The notes under the pieces: model-generated
Databases searched by the model: none
What the model saw: only the letters and a program-made list of their open reading frames with translations
What the model was told of the DNA's origin: nothing
In this document: piece by piece, positions 1 through 11,928 of the stretch
How positions within the stretch are numbered: the stretch's first letter is position 1
Layout: every line of letters begins with the position of its first letter
Translations under genes and position numbers: made by a program
Assembly: GCA_903813345.2 (NCBI GenBank)
Contig: CAIIXF020000007.1
Location: 7,509,730 to 7,569,729 of the forward strand
DNA length: 60,000 nt
Source of the DNA: Owenia fusiformis
Taxonomy: Eukaryota > Annelida > Polychaeta > Sabellida > Oweniidae
Direction: 5' to 3'

Positions 1-1259
1 TCAATCATAACATTTATATTAAATGTAATGCAATGAATTACTCTTGGGCCACGGATGATAAGCCTCACCCACGTGACACTGTTTATAGTTTTCAATTTCC
101 ATAACAAGTGGAGTGGAGGCAATTGTTTATAATTTGAGTAAATAAGAGTAAATCCTTGCTGAAAACTCATAATTTCAGAGGAGTACAAATAAGCGTGTAC
201 CTGAGAGACTAAATTACACTGTCGAGAGGCCTAATCTAAAGCTAAAGTATTCTCACCACTCAAAATTCATAAAGGTAAGAGGCTATTCTTCATAATTTAA
301 TATACACATGGAACCAAGTCCCCAACTTTCATAAACAATTCAAAACAACAAGTAACTCAAAACATCTTTTTCTGTAAATACTGTACTTTGAAATGATTGA
401 TTTAGGGAATCAAAATGCTATAAGTTACATGAACCTGGCAGATAGACTGCTCCAGGAAACTCATGTACTATTCACTAGCAGATTTAGGGACAGGGGGGGG
501 GTCAATGGGACTCAGCCCATCAACCTTGGGATGGGCTTTGAAATTTAAAAATATTGTCTGAAACAATAATGGCTGTACTAAAAAGGAAAATAGATTGATT
601 TTCAATTCAGTTTTTTTTTCTTTTTTTTCTTTTTCTAAGAATGATATAAAATTTTCTACAATTATATCATTTAGAGCAAATATATTAGGCACACTTTCTT
701 AAAAAAATCAAGAGATTCTGTTCAGTGACCATTCCTTAGCACCTACTTTTAGCTATTTTGTTTCAATCACATTTTCAGAGGGCTGAAAAGGTTATTTCAT
801 CATGTTTAGGGTTATTTTGACCATTTCCATTGTGTTCCCGGTCATGTAAATGGCATGTAAATGATATGTGGAACTAGTTAAACTGACTGGAGGTCAAAAC
901 AGAACTTTGTTATCTTGGTTCAAAAAACTTTGAAAATTAAGCATGATTTTGTCATTTTTTGTTTTGTCATTTCCTGTTAACTACCACCGCACCTTAATAT
1001 GGTCAGTTTGCTAGATTTACTGTAAGGGATTACTTGTTTCAGTTCAATGGTTTACTTGGATTAAGTAATATCAGATGAGTAATTGAAATATATTGAAATA
1101 CTACGATATTTTGCACCTCCTCGTGAGGTTTTACTAGTTTTTACTAGATCTGGTGACAAATTCGAATCAATTTAATTATTAAGTATTAATACGAATTATT
1201 AGCTTTAAGTAAATGTTCAACATTGAAGAAGTAAAAAAAAAAATTGCTTGGAGTGATGT
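1..1259. other. No gene seen
   Basis: AT-rich sequence with a poly-T/G patch at 480-630. I see no homologous exon, including none of TRRAP, on either strand. It may include upstream non-coding exons of copy A, which cannot be told from sequence alone. Confidence 0.5.
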
Positions 1260-1832
1260 GCTATTCTTTTCCAGATGAGCAAGATGTATGCTTCTATGTT
1301 TGTGTTGTTGGTTGTACAATGTGTACTATAGTATAACAGATGTATAATATGTGCTATTCTTTTTGAAATGAACAAAATGTGTGCTTCTATGTTTGTGTTG
1401 TTGGTTGTACAATGTGTACTATTGTATTACAGATGTATAATATGTGCTATTCTTTTTCAGATGAACAAAATGTATGCTTCTATGTTTGTGTTGTTGGTTG
1501 TACAATGTGTACTATTGTATTACAGATGTATAATATGTGCTATTCTTTTTCAGATGAACAAGATGTATGCTTCTATGTTTGTGCTGTTGGTTGTACAATG
1601 TGTACTATTGTATTACAGATGTATAATATGTGCTATTCTTTTTCAGATGAACAAGATGTATGCTTCTATGTTTGTGTTGTTGGTTGTACAATGTGTACTA
1701 TTGTATTACAGATGTATAATATGTGCTATTCTTTTTCAGATGAACAAAATGTATGCTTCTATGTTTGTGTTGTTGGTTGTACAATGTGTACTATTGTATT
1801 ACAGATGTATAATATGTGCTATTCTTTTTCAG
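1260..1832 (+). repeat. 93-bp minisatellite repeating the signal-peptide start exon of copy A
   Basis: Copies begin with ATG at 1275, 1368, 1461, 1554, 1647, 1740, and the coding copy at 1833, exactly 93 bp apart. Each has 42 nt of coding start (MNKMYASMFVLLVV), then 51 nt of intron-like sequence with two AGs (ATTACAG and TTTTTCAG), the second directly before the next ATG. From 1368 on, the whole array is open in the frame of copy A (31 residues per unit, hydrophobic). A second forward frame is also open. Confidence 0.95.
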
Positions 1833-2105
1833 ATGAACAAGATGTATGCTTCTATGTTTGTGTTGTTGGTTGTATTATGTTTGGTATCTGCAAGAAAAAA
1901 GCTAAATGCTGCAGAATCTAGCGAGGAGATTGAGAGCGATTTTGAAGGTAACTGGGGAGTGGATAATGAGAAGGTGAAAACTTGTGATGACTGCAAAAAC
2001 TATGGGAGTGATACAACTTATCTTCGAAATTTGGATTATCGTATGAAAAAACATAAATTCTATAAAAATTGCCATGATAAACTTTGTAGCAGTAAACAGG
2101 AATAA
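1833..2105 (+). CDS. Small secreted cysteine-rich peptide, copy A
   Basis: A 90-residue frame starts at the ATG placed directly after a 3' splice-site AG (TTCTTTTTCAG). Residues 1-20 (MNKMYASMFVLLVVLCLVSA) are a clear signal peptide. An acidic serine/glutamate stretch follows (AAESSEEIESDFE), then a lysine-rich C-terminal domain with four cysteines: CDDCKNYG, a Y/R/K-rich spacer, and CHDKLC. The stop codon TAA overlaps AATAAA (2101-2106), so the poly(A) signal is immediate. Six extra copies of the start exon lie upstream and keep the frame, so longer starts are possible. I do not recognise the family outside this window. Function is unknown. Confidence 0.75.
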   Translation: MNKMYASMFVLLVVLCLVSARKKLNAAESSEEIESDFEGNWGVDNEKVKTCDDCKNYGSDTTYLRNLDYRMKKHKFYKNCHDKLCSSKQE

Positions 2106-2429
2106 ATCTATCTGTAAAGCTACTTGTGTATTTTTTATTGTCTTCACTTCATATTTTACCTTTATCAATGTTAAAATTGTTCTATAATTTATCTGTTTAA
2201 TTTACAATTTTTCTTTAAAATTGGAGATATGGGAGTCTAACCTCGCATCTTTGTGTACCAAAGATGCAGTGCTTGCAGTTTCTTGAACTGGAAAGATTGT
2301 ATTTTAAAATGTTGTTTTGAGCAAATAAAACTTCCCATACATAGCCTATCTTATAACACATACTAGTATAAACCAAAAAGTTACAATAGAACGAGAAAAG
2401 TAGAACAAGGCACATGACGTGAACAAGAT

Positions 2430-3010
2430 CACACCATCAAAAAACCTTCAAAATGGCCGCAAGAAAAAAAAGATGGCTGCCCAAAATCAGGTCTAGAACT
2501 TGATATCCTCTATCATGTCTGGAAATTTGGAAATAATCTGACTAGTGGTTTTCCTGAAATGGGATGACAAGATTTACAAAAAACCTTCAAAATGGCTACC
2601 AGAAAACAAGATGGTTGCCCAAAAGTTAATCAGCTTTAGAATTTGATATCCTTTATGATGTGTGCGAATCTGGAGACAATCCAATGAGTGTTTTTTCCTG
2701 AAATGGTGATGACAAGATTTTATGAAAAACTGTCCAAATGGCCGCCAGAAAACAAGATGGCAACCCAAAAGTTGATCAGCTCTAGAAATTGATATCCTCT
2801 ATCATGCGTGTGAATTTGGAGACAATCTGACAAGTGGTTTTCCTGAAATGGCTAAGACAAGATTTATCGAAAAACCTTCAAAATGGCCACCAGAAAATAA
2901 GATGGCCGCCCAAAAGTTAATCAGCTCTAGAACTTGGTATACTCTATCATGTGTGCGAATTTTGAGAAAATCTGACGAATTTTCTTGAAATGAGTAGGAG
3001 TAGGAAATCC
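2430..3010. repeat. Four tandem degenerate units of about 145 bp
   Basis: Recurring words are CAAAATGGCCNCCAGAAAAC, AAGATGGCCGCCCAAAAGTT, AGCTCTAGAACTTGATATCC and GTGGTTTTCCTGAAATGG, at about 2447, 2587, 2735 and 2879. Single diverged copies recur at 11215-11360, 12530-12720 and 29938-29975. Confidence 0.8.
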
Positions 3011-3199
3011 CATCTTAAATTATAAAACATATTTTTATCAAATTACTCGTGATGAATGCTGGAAATAATAACAAGACAGTAGCGATGTCCACTTGAGGCA
3101 AAAACTACATCCATGAAAATAAGATGATATGATGAAATATGCAATAGGATATTTCAAATAGTATATTTTATATTTTTCAAATGCCATGAAGTACATGTA

Positions 3200-5159
3200 A
3201 ATACTAAATAAACCAGAACAACGGCAACGCCAAAGCGTAGCGAATCCCATCGAACAGAAATGGCTGGCATTTTACAAACAAAATATATAGCAAATATCGT
3301 AAAATAACACCCATAAGAAAGGCCACCATTTTCAAAATGGTTGCTCACTACACAGGCAAATTACATTGGACCCCGTACAAGTCCGTATGGAGCTCGTTGT
3401 GTCAATGGACCCCGTACGACTTCGTACGAGCCTCGTTACGAGTCTTGTAATTGCTTGTAATTTTCGTGCCTCGTAAGAGCTTGTGATTACAAGGCCCGTA
3501 ATTGCTCGTAATTTTCGACCCCCGTACGGTAACAAGCCCTGTAATGAATCGTAATTTTTGATCCCCGTATTTGCTCGTACTGTGCCTACTACCCAAAATG
3601 TCATAAAACAGTATGCAATCCTTAAGAGTATTCACATATCAAATATGAACAAAATCGCTCTATTACTCTTTGAATAATAATAAAAAAAATTTTTTTTTGA
3701 GTTATAGTAAAAAATTTAAAAATGACAGCCATTTTTTAAAATGGCCATCTACTACGCGAAGTGTCATGAGACAGTGTGCTAGGCTCATAAGTATTCACAT
3801 ATCAAATATGAACAAAATTACTCCACTACTTTTCAAGTTTCAACGTAAAAATGGTGGCCATTTTTCAAAATGTCCGCCTACTACCCAAAGTGTCACTAGA
3901 CAGTGTGCCATGCTTATAGTATTCACATATAAAATATGAACAAAATCGCTCTACTACTTTTTGAGTTATAGTAAACCAGAACAACGGCAACGCCAAAGCG
4001 TAGCGAATGCCATCGAACAGAAATGGCTGGCATTTTTACAAACGAAATATATAGCAAATATCATAAAACAACACACCAGAAAGGCCACCATTTTCAAAAT
4101 GGTTGCTCACTAGCCAAGTTGACATCAGAAGAAATAATATGCTTTTAAGTAGCCACCTATAAAATTTTTGAAAAAAATCGCACACATGTACTTGTAAAAT
4201 AACACACATAAAAAAATTTTCAAAATGGCCAACTACTCCCCAAAGTTTTATTAGAAAATGTTCCATGCTTAGAGTATTCACATATCAAATATGAACAAAA
4301 TCGCTCCACTACTTTTCGAGTTATAGTAAAATATGTTAAAGTGACGGCCATTTTTCAAATTTTTTTTCAAAATGGCCACCTTCTACCGAAAGTGTCATAG
4401 GACATTGTGCCATGCTTATAGTATTCACATACCAAATATGAACAAAATCACTCCACTACTTTTCGAGTTATAGTAAAATACGTTTAAATGGCGGCCATTT
4501 TTCAAAATGGCCACCTTCTACCAAAAGTGTCTTTAGACAGTGTGCAATGTTTATAGTATTCACATACCAAATATGAAAAAATCGCTCCACTATATACTTT
4601 TCGAGTAACAGCAAAAATCGTAAAATAACGAGTAAAGGCCGCCATTTTTCAAGATGGCTGCAATGTGCTTTTTTAATATCTAAATTGTAGCTTTATTAAT
4701 GTCCTTTATTATTTTTAACATTTAAAACATATTGCTATTACAGTTTTACATATTGCACCTAAATTACTGTAAAATCGGCACTAAAATGGCCACCATTTTG
4801 AAATGAGCGGCCATTTTGAAATGAGCCGCCATTTTGAAAATCGGCTTTCAAGCAGAACTTCTACCCCCATAGGGTATATGTGTACAAAATATGAACAAAA
4901 TCGGGCCAACGGTATTTGAGTTATTGCCCGGACGGACGGAAGTTCGATGGGATAAAAATGTAAAATAACACACGTAAAAATGGCAGCCATTTTTTAATAT
5001 GGCCGCCTACTACCCAAAATGTCATTAGACATTGGGCCATGCTTAAAGTATTCACATACCAAATATTATATGAACAAAATCGCTCCACTACTTTTTGACT
5101 TATAGTAAAAAATAACACACGTAAATAACACACGTAAACTTCGTTCGATGGGATAATAA
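3200..5159. repeat. Nested copies of the ATGGC(G/C)GCCAT-rich family
   Basis: Copies start at about 3208 and 3973 with ACCAGAACAACGGCAACGCC. The body repeats AAAATGGCNGCCATTTTTCA, CACATACCAAATATGAACAA and CTTTTCGAGTTATAGTAAAA every 110-140 bp. A GGACGGACGGA tract sits at about 4927, and the end is TTCGTTCGATGGGATAATAA. The copy from 3973 matches 50984-52285 nearly base for base over long stretches. Confidence 0.85.
3365..3592. repeat. CpG-dense degenerate repeat of CGTAATTGCTCGTA words
   Basis: About 225 bp filled with CCCCGTACNNCTTCGTACGA and CTCGTAATTTTCG variants, including the palindrome CGTACGACTTCGTACG. CpG is frequent here and scarce in neighbouring DNA. It lies between two copies of the ATGGC family, with no gene. 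Confidence 0.7.
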
Positions 5160-5316
5160 ATATCGAAGAGCAGGTGTTATATCGACGAATACATAACGCA
5201 AGGCTCGTCACAAACGTTTTCAATACTCGAATGACCAAAGGGAGTGAAGTGTTTGAACGCTTTTGTGCCTAGCTGTAAGATATGTATTCGGCGATATAAC
5301 ACCTGCTCTTCGATAT
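5160..5316. mobile_element. Small inverted-repeat element (MITE), 157 bp
   Basis: 36-bp arms at 5160-5195 and 5281-5316 differ at one base. The left arm begins ATATCGAAGAGCAGGTGTTA. The loop is 85 bp. It lies directly after the GGGATAATAA end of a larger repeat. Confidence 0.85.
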
Positions 5317-5951
5317 CTATTTCTTAATTCTAATGTATTTAAATGAGGCTAAACATTCCCACCACTCAAACTTCATAAAGGTAAGAGGCTAATCTGATAC
5401 ACTCGTGTACAGATAAAGGGGCCCAGTTTCTTACTCTGGTAAAAATTTAAAACAACAAGAAACTTGAACAACCAACAGACTTTGATACAAAATGTGTAAA
5501 AAGGTTGCTCATCTTGTAATTAAGGAAGCAAATATCGGAGTGTTTGGTATGAATGTACCATGTTTTATACCTGAAATGCAAGAGAAAAAATAGATAATGC
5601 CAAAGCATAGCAAACACCATAGAACAGCCGTGACCATGACAATATCCCTCAACTAAATTTCAAGCTGTAGCAAAAAAATGTAAAATAACACACATAAAAT
5701 GGCTACGATTTTTGCAAAATGGCCATGAGATATTGTGACATGCTTATGAGTACAGTTGTATCAACATACCAAATATGAACAAAATAAATTTACTACTTTT
5801 CAAGTTATAGTAAACAAGACATTAACACACAAAATGTCACTACCATTTGTTACAGATGGCAACTACCGCTGATCATAAACCACTGTCACAAAAAATGGAG
5901 ACCATAATTATATGTCACTTTTTGGTAGTGACATAAAACGTAGAATATCAC

Positions 5952-6944
5952 ATGTATAAAAATTCAAGTAATTACTTCAAGTTGCTAAAGGAATATAGGA
6001 AATGCTGTAAGATAAAACAGAGGAAATTTAAAACTAATATGATAAATAAATTAGAAGAACTTTATGACAATGACCCTAAAGAATATTGGTCCCTACTTAA
6101 GCAACTAAGGCAAAAAGACGGAAACAATAAGTCCGCGTATATAACACCAGAGAAATGGCATGAACATTTTTCCAAATTATTTGAAAAGGATAAAAATACC
6201 GAAAACAACAAAAAAGTCAACGAAATTGTTAAATCAATAGAAAACGACAATCATTTTGACGAACTTAGCTTCAGAATAACAGAAAACGAGGTTTACAAGG
6301 CAGTTAAGCAATTAAAGAACAACAAGAGTTCGGGTTTTAACGGCATTAGCTATGAAATGATTAAAGCGTCATACTCAGTTTTAAATAATGTTATCTGTAA
6401 AATGTTTAACATATTACTGAGCAAAACAGTTTTCCCTGAAAAATGGAATATTTCATCAATCGTTACCTTATTTAAGAAAGGAACGACGAAAGACCCTGGA
6501 AATTACAGAGGTATTTTTATTTCTGATTGCTTTGGCAAATTATTTTCAATAATTTTGTATAATAGACTTTACGCCTTTGTACATGACAGAAAAATAATAT
6601 CGGAAAATCAAGCCGGTTTCACAAAGAAAGCACGAACAACTGACCACATGTTCATAATACGAACCCTCGTGGATAAATATGTACTAAGTCAAAAAGGGAA
6701 TATATATATGTGTTTTGTTGATTTGAGGAAAGCTTTCGATACGGTATGGCATGATGGATTATTTTTGAAACTTTTGCAATCGGGTGTAAACGGTTTATTC
6801 TATAAAATGATAAAACATATATATTCACAATCAAAAGCAAGAGTCAGACTAGATAATGAGGGTTTATTTACCAATGAATTTGACTGTAACAAGGGAATAA
6901 AACAGGGGGACCCCCTAAGTCCTCTTCTATTAATATATATATAA
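5952..6944 (+). pseudogene. LINE reverse transcriptase, N-terminal and palm part
   Basis: 330 residues covering the thumb-proximal region and RT blocks up to GIKQGDPLSPLL. A one-base deletion in the CTATTAATATA stretch breaks the frame. The following frame continues at once with NDIIKTLD...FADDLVI, so the break is recent and simple. The usual aspartate of the NKxxGxDGI block is N here (GFNGI). Confidence 0.88.
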
Positions 6945-7780
6945 ATGACATTATTAAAACATTAGATCTCAAAACAGACCCATTATTAAATAATAAGCGA
7001 ATTGGAAGCCTCCTTTTTGCTGATGACTTAGTAATTATCGCATCCTCAAAAGATGAAATGCAAACCAAATTGGACAAATTAGAAAAATACTGTGAAGAAT
7101 GGCACTTAAATATCAACACTGATAAAACCAAAATTATGGTAATGAATAAAAATGGTAGACTTATTGATAATCACTTCTTTATAGGAAATTACAAAATAGA
7201 ATCTGTTTCACGATACATTTACCTGGGAATGGAATTAAGCATAAGTGGGTCAATGAGACCTGCAGCCCAGCATATCAAAGACAAAGCTGAAAAGGCAAAA
7301 TTTAAATTATTAAGTCTAATTTCTAATGGTAATATGAAACCATCATTATGCTTAAAACTATTTGATCAACTCATAAAGCCCATATGCCTCTATGGATCTG
7401 ATATATGGGGTACGGGTATATTAAACTCGAGTAAAATTAAAAAAGACCCACAATGGGCATTAGAAAAGGGATATGATGGAATAACATTTGAATCTCTTCA
7501 TATATCATTTATGAAATCGATACTCGGTGTTAACAGAAAGGCCAGTAATGACGCTACACGAGGCGATTTAGGTAGGTTTCCACTATTTATTTCTTTGTTT
7601 TATCAACAAATGAAATATCTTAATCATATTAACAATAAAGGAACCGACTCGCTTCTACGTGAAGCCCTTGAGGTAAATAAACAACTGACAGATATGAATA
7701 AACAATCATGGCTCACGCACATCAATGATGTACTTAAATATATTTACAATGGTACTTCACCAAACTATTTAAAAACTTAA
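6936..7780 (+). pseudogene. LINE reverse transcriptase, FADD and connection part
   Basis: The frame continues from the shifted first part. FADDLVI at about 7016-7036 is the catalytic box, followed by KYCEEWHLNINTDKTKIM, YLGMELSISG and KPICLYGSDIWG, all usual LINE RT landmarks. A second shift near 7775 ends it. The region 7780-8088 carries on in another frame with one stop. Confidence 0.88.
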
Positions 7781-8088
7781 AACCAAGAGAAATTAAGAAA
7801 TTACTGGAAAATAGATACATACAATTTTGGGAAACTAAAATAAAATCAAATAATGGTAAATTGAGGTTTTATAAGATAATAAAAGCAAAATAGAACAAGG
7901 AACCCTACTTGGATTTAATCAAAAATGAAATAGACAGAAATAACTTGACAAAGCTAAGAATTAGCGCACATAAATTAGAAATCGAAACAGGTCGTTACAC
8001 AAAACCAATTACCCCTATTGAAGAAAGAAAATGTTTAATGTGTAACAAGAAAACCGGTTCAGAATGTCATTACCTATTAGAATGCAAT

Positions 8089-9718
8089 CACTAGGGCAGA
8101 GCATTTGTACTGAAAGGAGCGTTTTCAGTACAAATATGTACTGAAAAATGTACTAGTTTTGTTTCAGTACAAATTTAAGTATATTTTTGTACTGAAAAAT
8201 GCACTGAATTTTTTTCAGTATATTTTTCAGTACAAATTCATGTACTGAAAAATATACTGAATTTTAAGTACAAATTTAAGTATAAATATGTACTGAAAAA
8301 TGTACTGAATTTTAAGGACAAATTTAAGTGCAAAAATATACTGAAAAATGCACTGAAAATTTAAGGATAAATTTAAGTACAAATATATACTGAAAAATGT
8401 ACTGAAATTTAAGTGCAAAAGTCAGTATAAAAATGTACTGAAAAATATACTGAAATTTAAGGATAATTTTAAGCATAAATATATGCAATGAGAAATATTT
8501 GTGCCCAATAATGGAAATTAGAGAAAACGTAAATGTAAGGCATACTTTATAAACTCTAAATCACTCAAAAAGTTCTTAGAATGGTGAAAAAGTGCATGAT
8601 TTTAAAAGAATTTTTGGCCGGGGGGGGGGGGGGGGGGGCGGGGGGTCACTTGGACCCCTGAACCCCCCCCCCCCCCCCAACAGGAATGCGATAACATTAT
8701 GAAATTATTTTGGATGCTTCCTTTACAGCAGCCTTTAACCAAACTTAAAAGAGTCTCTCTGTAATCAGGTTATGTTTTGCCTTGTCAAATTATTTTGTTT
8801 TGTTAGTGGATTAATAAAGTTTCTTTAGACACATCCTTTAAAGCAGACTCTAATCAAACTGGAGAGGCTAGGTTTACTGTAATCAAGTCATTTCCTTTTT
8901 AGAAGTTATGTTTATGGATTTATTATTGAAGACGCATCCTGTAATAATATCTGATTGCATTTTCTCCATCAATAAATTTCTTTTTAGCCCGATCAAACCT
9001 ATCAAATATAATGCATATATAAGGGTTATGTACTGGGAGGTTTTGGATACCCATATTTCCTGAGGGATAAACCCTTTATTTAAAACTGATCGTACATAAC
9101 ATGTGTATTCCATACCTTTTGAGGTTTCTAGATACATTCTACCTTATTAAGTTCTAAAATTCAAAAACATTAAAGGTACACATTTTCTCAGTCTTAAAAA
9201 TAAGTTCTTCATGAGATTTTCACTCATTGGTTGAGCAAATTAATTAATTGATATCAAAATTAAAATATATAACATGAACATAGTGTAGAACCTCATTTGT
9301 TCGAGTATAGCAAAAGCCATGGTATAGATGTCAAAGTCAGGAAGATGTCGTAATTCAAAATCTAAGTATATTTTTCAGTATTTTACACTTAAATATGCCC
9401 TTAAATTTCAGTATATTTTTCAGTACATATTTGCACTTAAAATCACACTTAAATTTCAGTATATTTTTAAGTACATATTTGCACTTAAAATCACACTTAA
9501 AATTCAGTATATTTTTCAGTATAAATATATACTGAAAAATGTACTTAAAATTTCAGTACATTTTTCAGTACATATTTATACTTAAATTTGCACTGAAATT
9601 TTAAGTATATTTTTCAGTACATATTTATACTGAAAAATATACTTAAAAATTCAGTACATTTTTCAGTACATATTTGTACTGAAAACGCTCCTTTCAGTAC
9701 AAATGCTCTGCCCTAGTG
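8089..9718. mobile_element. Non-autonomous CACTA-like (EnSpm-type) DNA element inside the LINE
   Basis: Both ends read CACTAGGGCAGAGCATTTGT inward, and the inverted match continues for about 45 bp. The flanks are AAT at 8086-8088 and AAT at 9719-9721, a 3-bp target duplication as expected for CACTA elements. Taking out the element and one AAT rejoins the LINE frame exactly (...LLECN then KLKDV). The subterminal 350 bp at each end are packed with TACTGAAAAATGTACTG-type motifs in both orientations, like transposase-binding repeats. The middle holds no transposase and includes a G19...C16 inverted pair. Confidence 0.85.
8620..8678. repeat. G19 tract facing a C16 tract
   Basis: A run of 19 G, C, then 6 G (8620-8645), a 17-nt spacer and a run of 16 C (8663-8678). 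It could form a hairpin on either strand or a quadruplex. Such runs are prone to sequencing and assembly length error. Confidence 0.9.
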
Positions 9719-10254
9719 AATAAGTTAAAAGATGTTCGGTCAAGTTACATGGATAAAATAAAAAAACACTGTCAAAATTTAGAAAACATGAAAAACGTGG
9801 AACATAAATTAATGTTTCTATTTAATTCAGAGGGAATAATATTAAATATACTAGCAAAATATATATCTAATATTTTTATCGAGAGAGAAAAACACACGAA
9901 ATGCATCCAATAAAATCTTGCAATGATCAAGCACCCTTTGATTAGTTAATATACTATATAGATAATTAGTTAAGCTTTTTCATTTTTTTCTGTTTAAGCT
10001 GTACACTTTGCCCAAATGTGGGATACAAGTATAATAAAGCTCATAATAATAATATACATGTAAAAATGGTGGCTATTTTTAAAAACATAGCCACTCCAAG
10101 TGAACCAGTCCCTAACTTATTAATGACCTATTCCTCTGTCAATCTTCACAACAGTATTCTTTATACATCACTCTATGTGTCATAAATATATGGCAATATT
10201 TTTATGCATACTAAACATTCGTAAATGACAATATTTTTCAGGAGAACCATTATA

Positions 10255-10500
10255 TAACTAGACAATAGCAACGCCAAAGCGTAGCAAATCCCATTGAACA
10301 GCCATGGCTGGTATTTTTACAAACAAAGTATATAGCAAAAATGGCAGCCATTTTTCAAAATGGCCGCTTTTTACCAAAAGTGTCATTAGACAGTGTGCCA
10401 AGCTTATAGTATTCACATACCAAATATGAACAAAATTGCTCCACTGCTTTTCCAGTTATAGTAAAATAGATTAAAATAGTGGCCATTTTTCAAAATGTTG
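10255..10500. repeat. Partial copy of the ATGGC(G/C)GCCAT family
   Basis: Begins AGCAACGCCAAAGCGTAGCA and shows the GGCAGCCATTTTTCAAAATG and ATTCACATACCAAATATGAA modules, then stops in unrelated sequence. Confidence 0.75.
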
Positions 10501-11794
10501 TGTTCCTTGACAAGTGCAAAGAGTACCAAATTGTATTTTTGCTCATCTTTAATCCACTTCATTTTTACATTCAAACTAAGTACTTCAATTTGTATTTCAA
10601 AAAGATAATTTGAGCAGTGCATTGTTCAGAATGCAATGGTGTTACACTTCATCAGGAGGATGTAAGCCCCAGAAATTGTTCTTAGAATAAACTTGTCCAT
10701 TCAAAAAGAGAATGTGTGTAGGAGGATCATCAACAACTTTGTTCGCTGGATTGAATTGTGCAACGAGAGGGGGTGCACATTTCACATTTGGGGCATGTTT
10801 TGTAAGGAACTGTAGTTATTGACACAATGTGCAGATAATCATCAAACTTTCACAATTAAATTCACATTGAATGAACTAAATAATTGTGAAATTTGAAGGC
10901 AAAATATGTAAAATTGACCGAGTTATTCAACTTTCTAACGGTCTTGATTTTTGGACAACCTGTATATCCCCCTCAAACTTCGTTAAGTGGGATACAAAGA
11001 ATGTATACACAAGTGCCAAGAGAAAGGACCAAAAACAGAACACAGCAGGAAAGGGATTATATTGAAGACTACACCAGTCATAAGGAAAACAAACTCCCAA
11101 CTATCCCTATCATATGAATTAAGGCCTGATTATGAACATAGCACAGGTTGAACAATACTGAACCTAAAAACAGAGCAGTGTGGACTTGATGACCCGGAAA
11201 GCACTTCTTACCATGTAACATGTGTAAAAATTTGAAGTTAATCCATGAGGTGGTTTTCCTGAAATCGCAATGACAAGATTTATCTTAGAACTTTCAAAAT
11301 GGCCACCAGAATACAAGATGGCTGCCGAAAAGTTAATTAGCTCTAGAACTCTTACCATGTAACATGTGATAAACAAATTGGCATCGATATGGTGAACTTT
11401 TTGAACACACATTTCTCTTAATAAACCAGTCATCAAAAAATTCTGAAAATTTTACACATTGTCAATTTAATAGTCATCTTTTGAATGGTAATGATATATT
11501 TTTTTCTGTATATTGTTTTAGAAAACACATCAGACACTTCTTTTGCTCTTGGTGTCATATGTTTGGAATGAAATGAATCATCTATCCATCGACCTCATTG
11601 AAACAAAATGACATAACTACAACATTTTTTGGTCTCTAAATATTGTAATTGTACAAAGAAAAGTTTGGTTGATTTTAAAAAAGTATCTTGATCATCAGAG
11701 GGGGAGAAACACCAGGGTTCAAAGATGACATACGCTTATAATGTAAATCTGTATTGAGATGACATCGTCGCTGATTGGTCAAAAGTCGACAAAC

Positions 11795-11928
11795 AAATGA
11801 CATCACCAATGGCGGTTTCAAAATTTTTGAAATAAGCTTTGAATAATATTATGTTCATTAAAAATGACGTCATCAATGGCGGTTTCAAAATTTTTGAAAT
11901 AAGCTTTGAATAATATTATGTTCATTTC
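11795..11928 (+). repeat. 67-bp tandem duplication
   Basis: Two copies of a unit with ATGGCGGTTTCAAAATTTTT and AAGCTTTGAATAATATTATG. The second copy has a full TGACGTCA palindrome (11865-11872) where the first has TGACATCA. Confidence 0.9.

Larger units (their letters stand above)
5950..10048 (+). mobile_element. 5'-truncated non-LTR retrotransposon (LINE), interrupted and decayed
   Basis: The reverse transcriptase is carried in pieces: 5952-6943, 6936-7780, about 7775-8088, and 9722-9913 after an inserted DNA element. Visible motifs are the NKSSGFNGI and NYRGIFIS blocks, QAGF, CFVDLRKAFDTVWH, GIKQGDPLSPLL and the catalytic FADDLVI, and at the C-terminus a CxxC...H....C knuckle (KCLMCNKKTGSECHYLLECN). 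The endonuclease end is missing. The tail ends in AATAAAGCTC and ATAAT repeats near 10035-10048. One missing T near 6933 shifts the frame just after PLSPLL. Another shift occurs near 7775 and a stop at about 7891. The class is CR1/L2/Jockey-like by layout; I cannot fix the clade. Confidence 0.9.

Noticed and set aside
1260-1860. CRISPR-like array
   Set aside because: Units are contiguous, with no spacers, and the DNA is eukaryotic.
1379-1921. 180-codon second frame through the 93-bp array (CVVGCTMCTIVLQ)
   Set aside because: It is open only because a 31-codon unit happens to lack stops in two frames. It does not continue into the conserved peptide.
10893-11117. 74-codon frame with a Pro/Thr-rich middle
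   Set aside because: It lies over a diverged repeat end, with no homologue recognised and no splice context.
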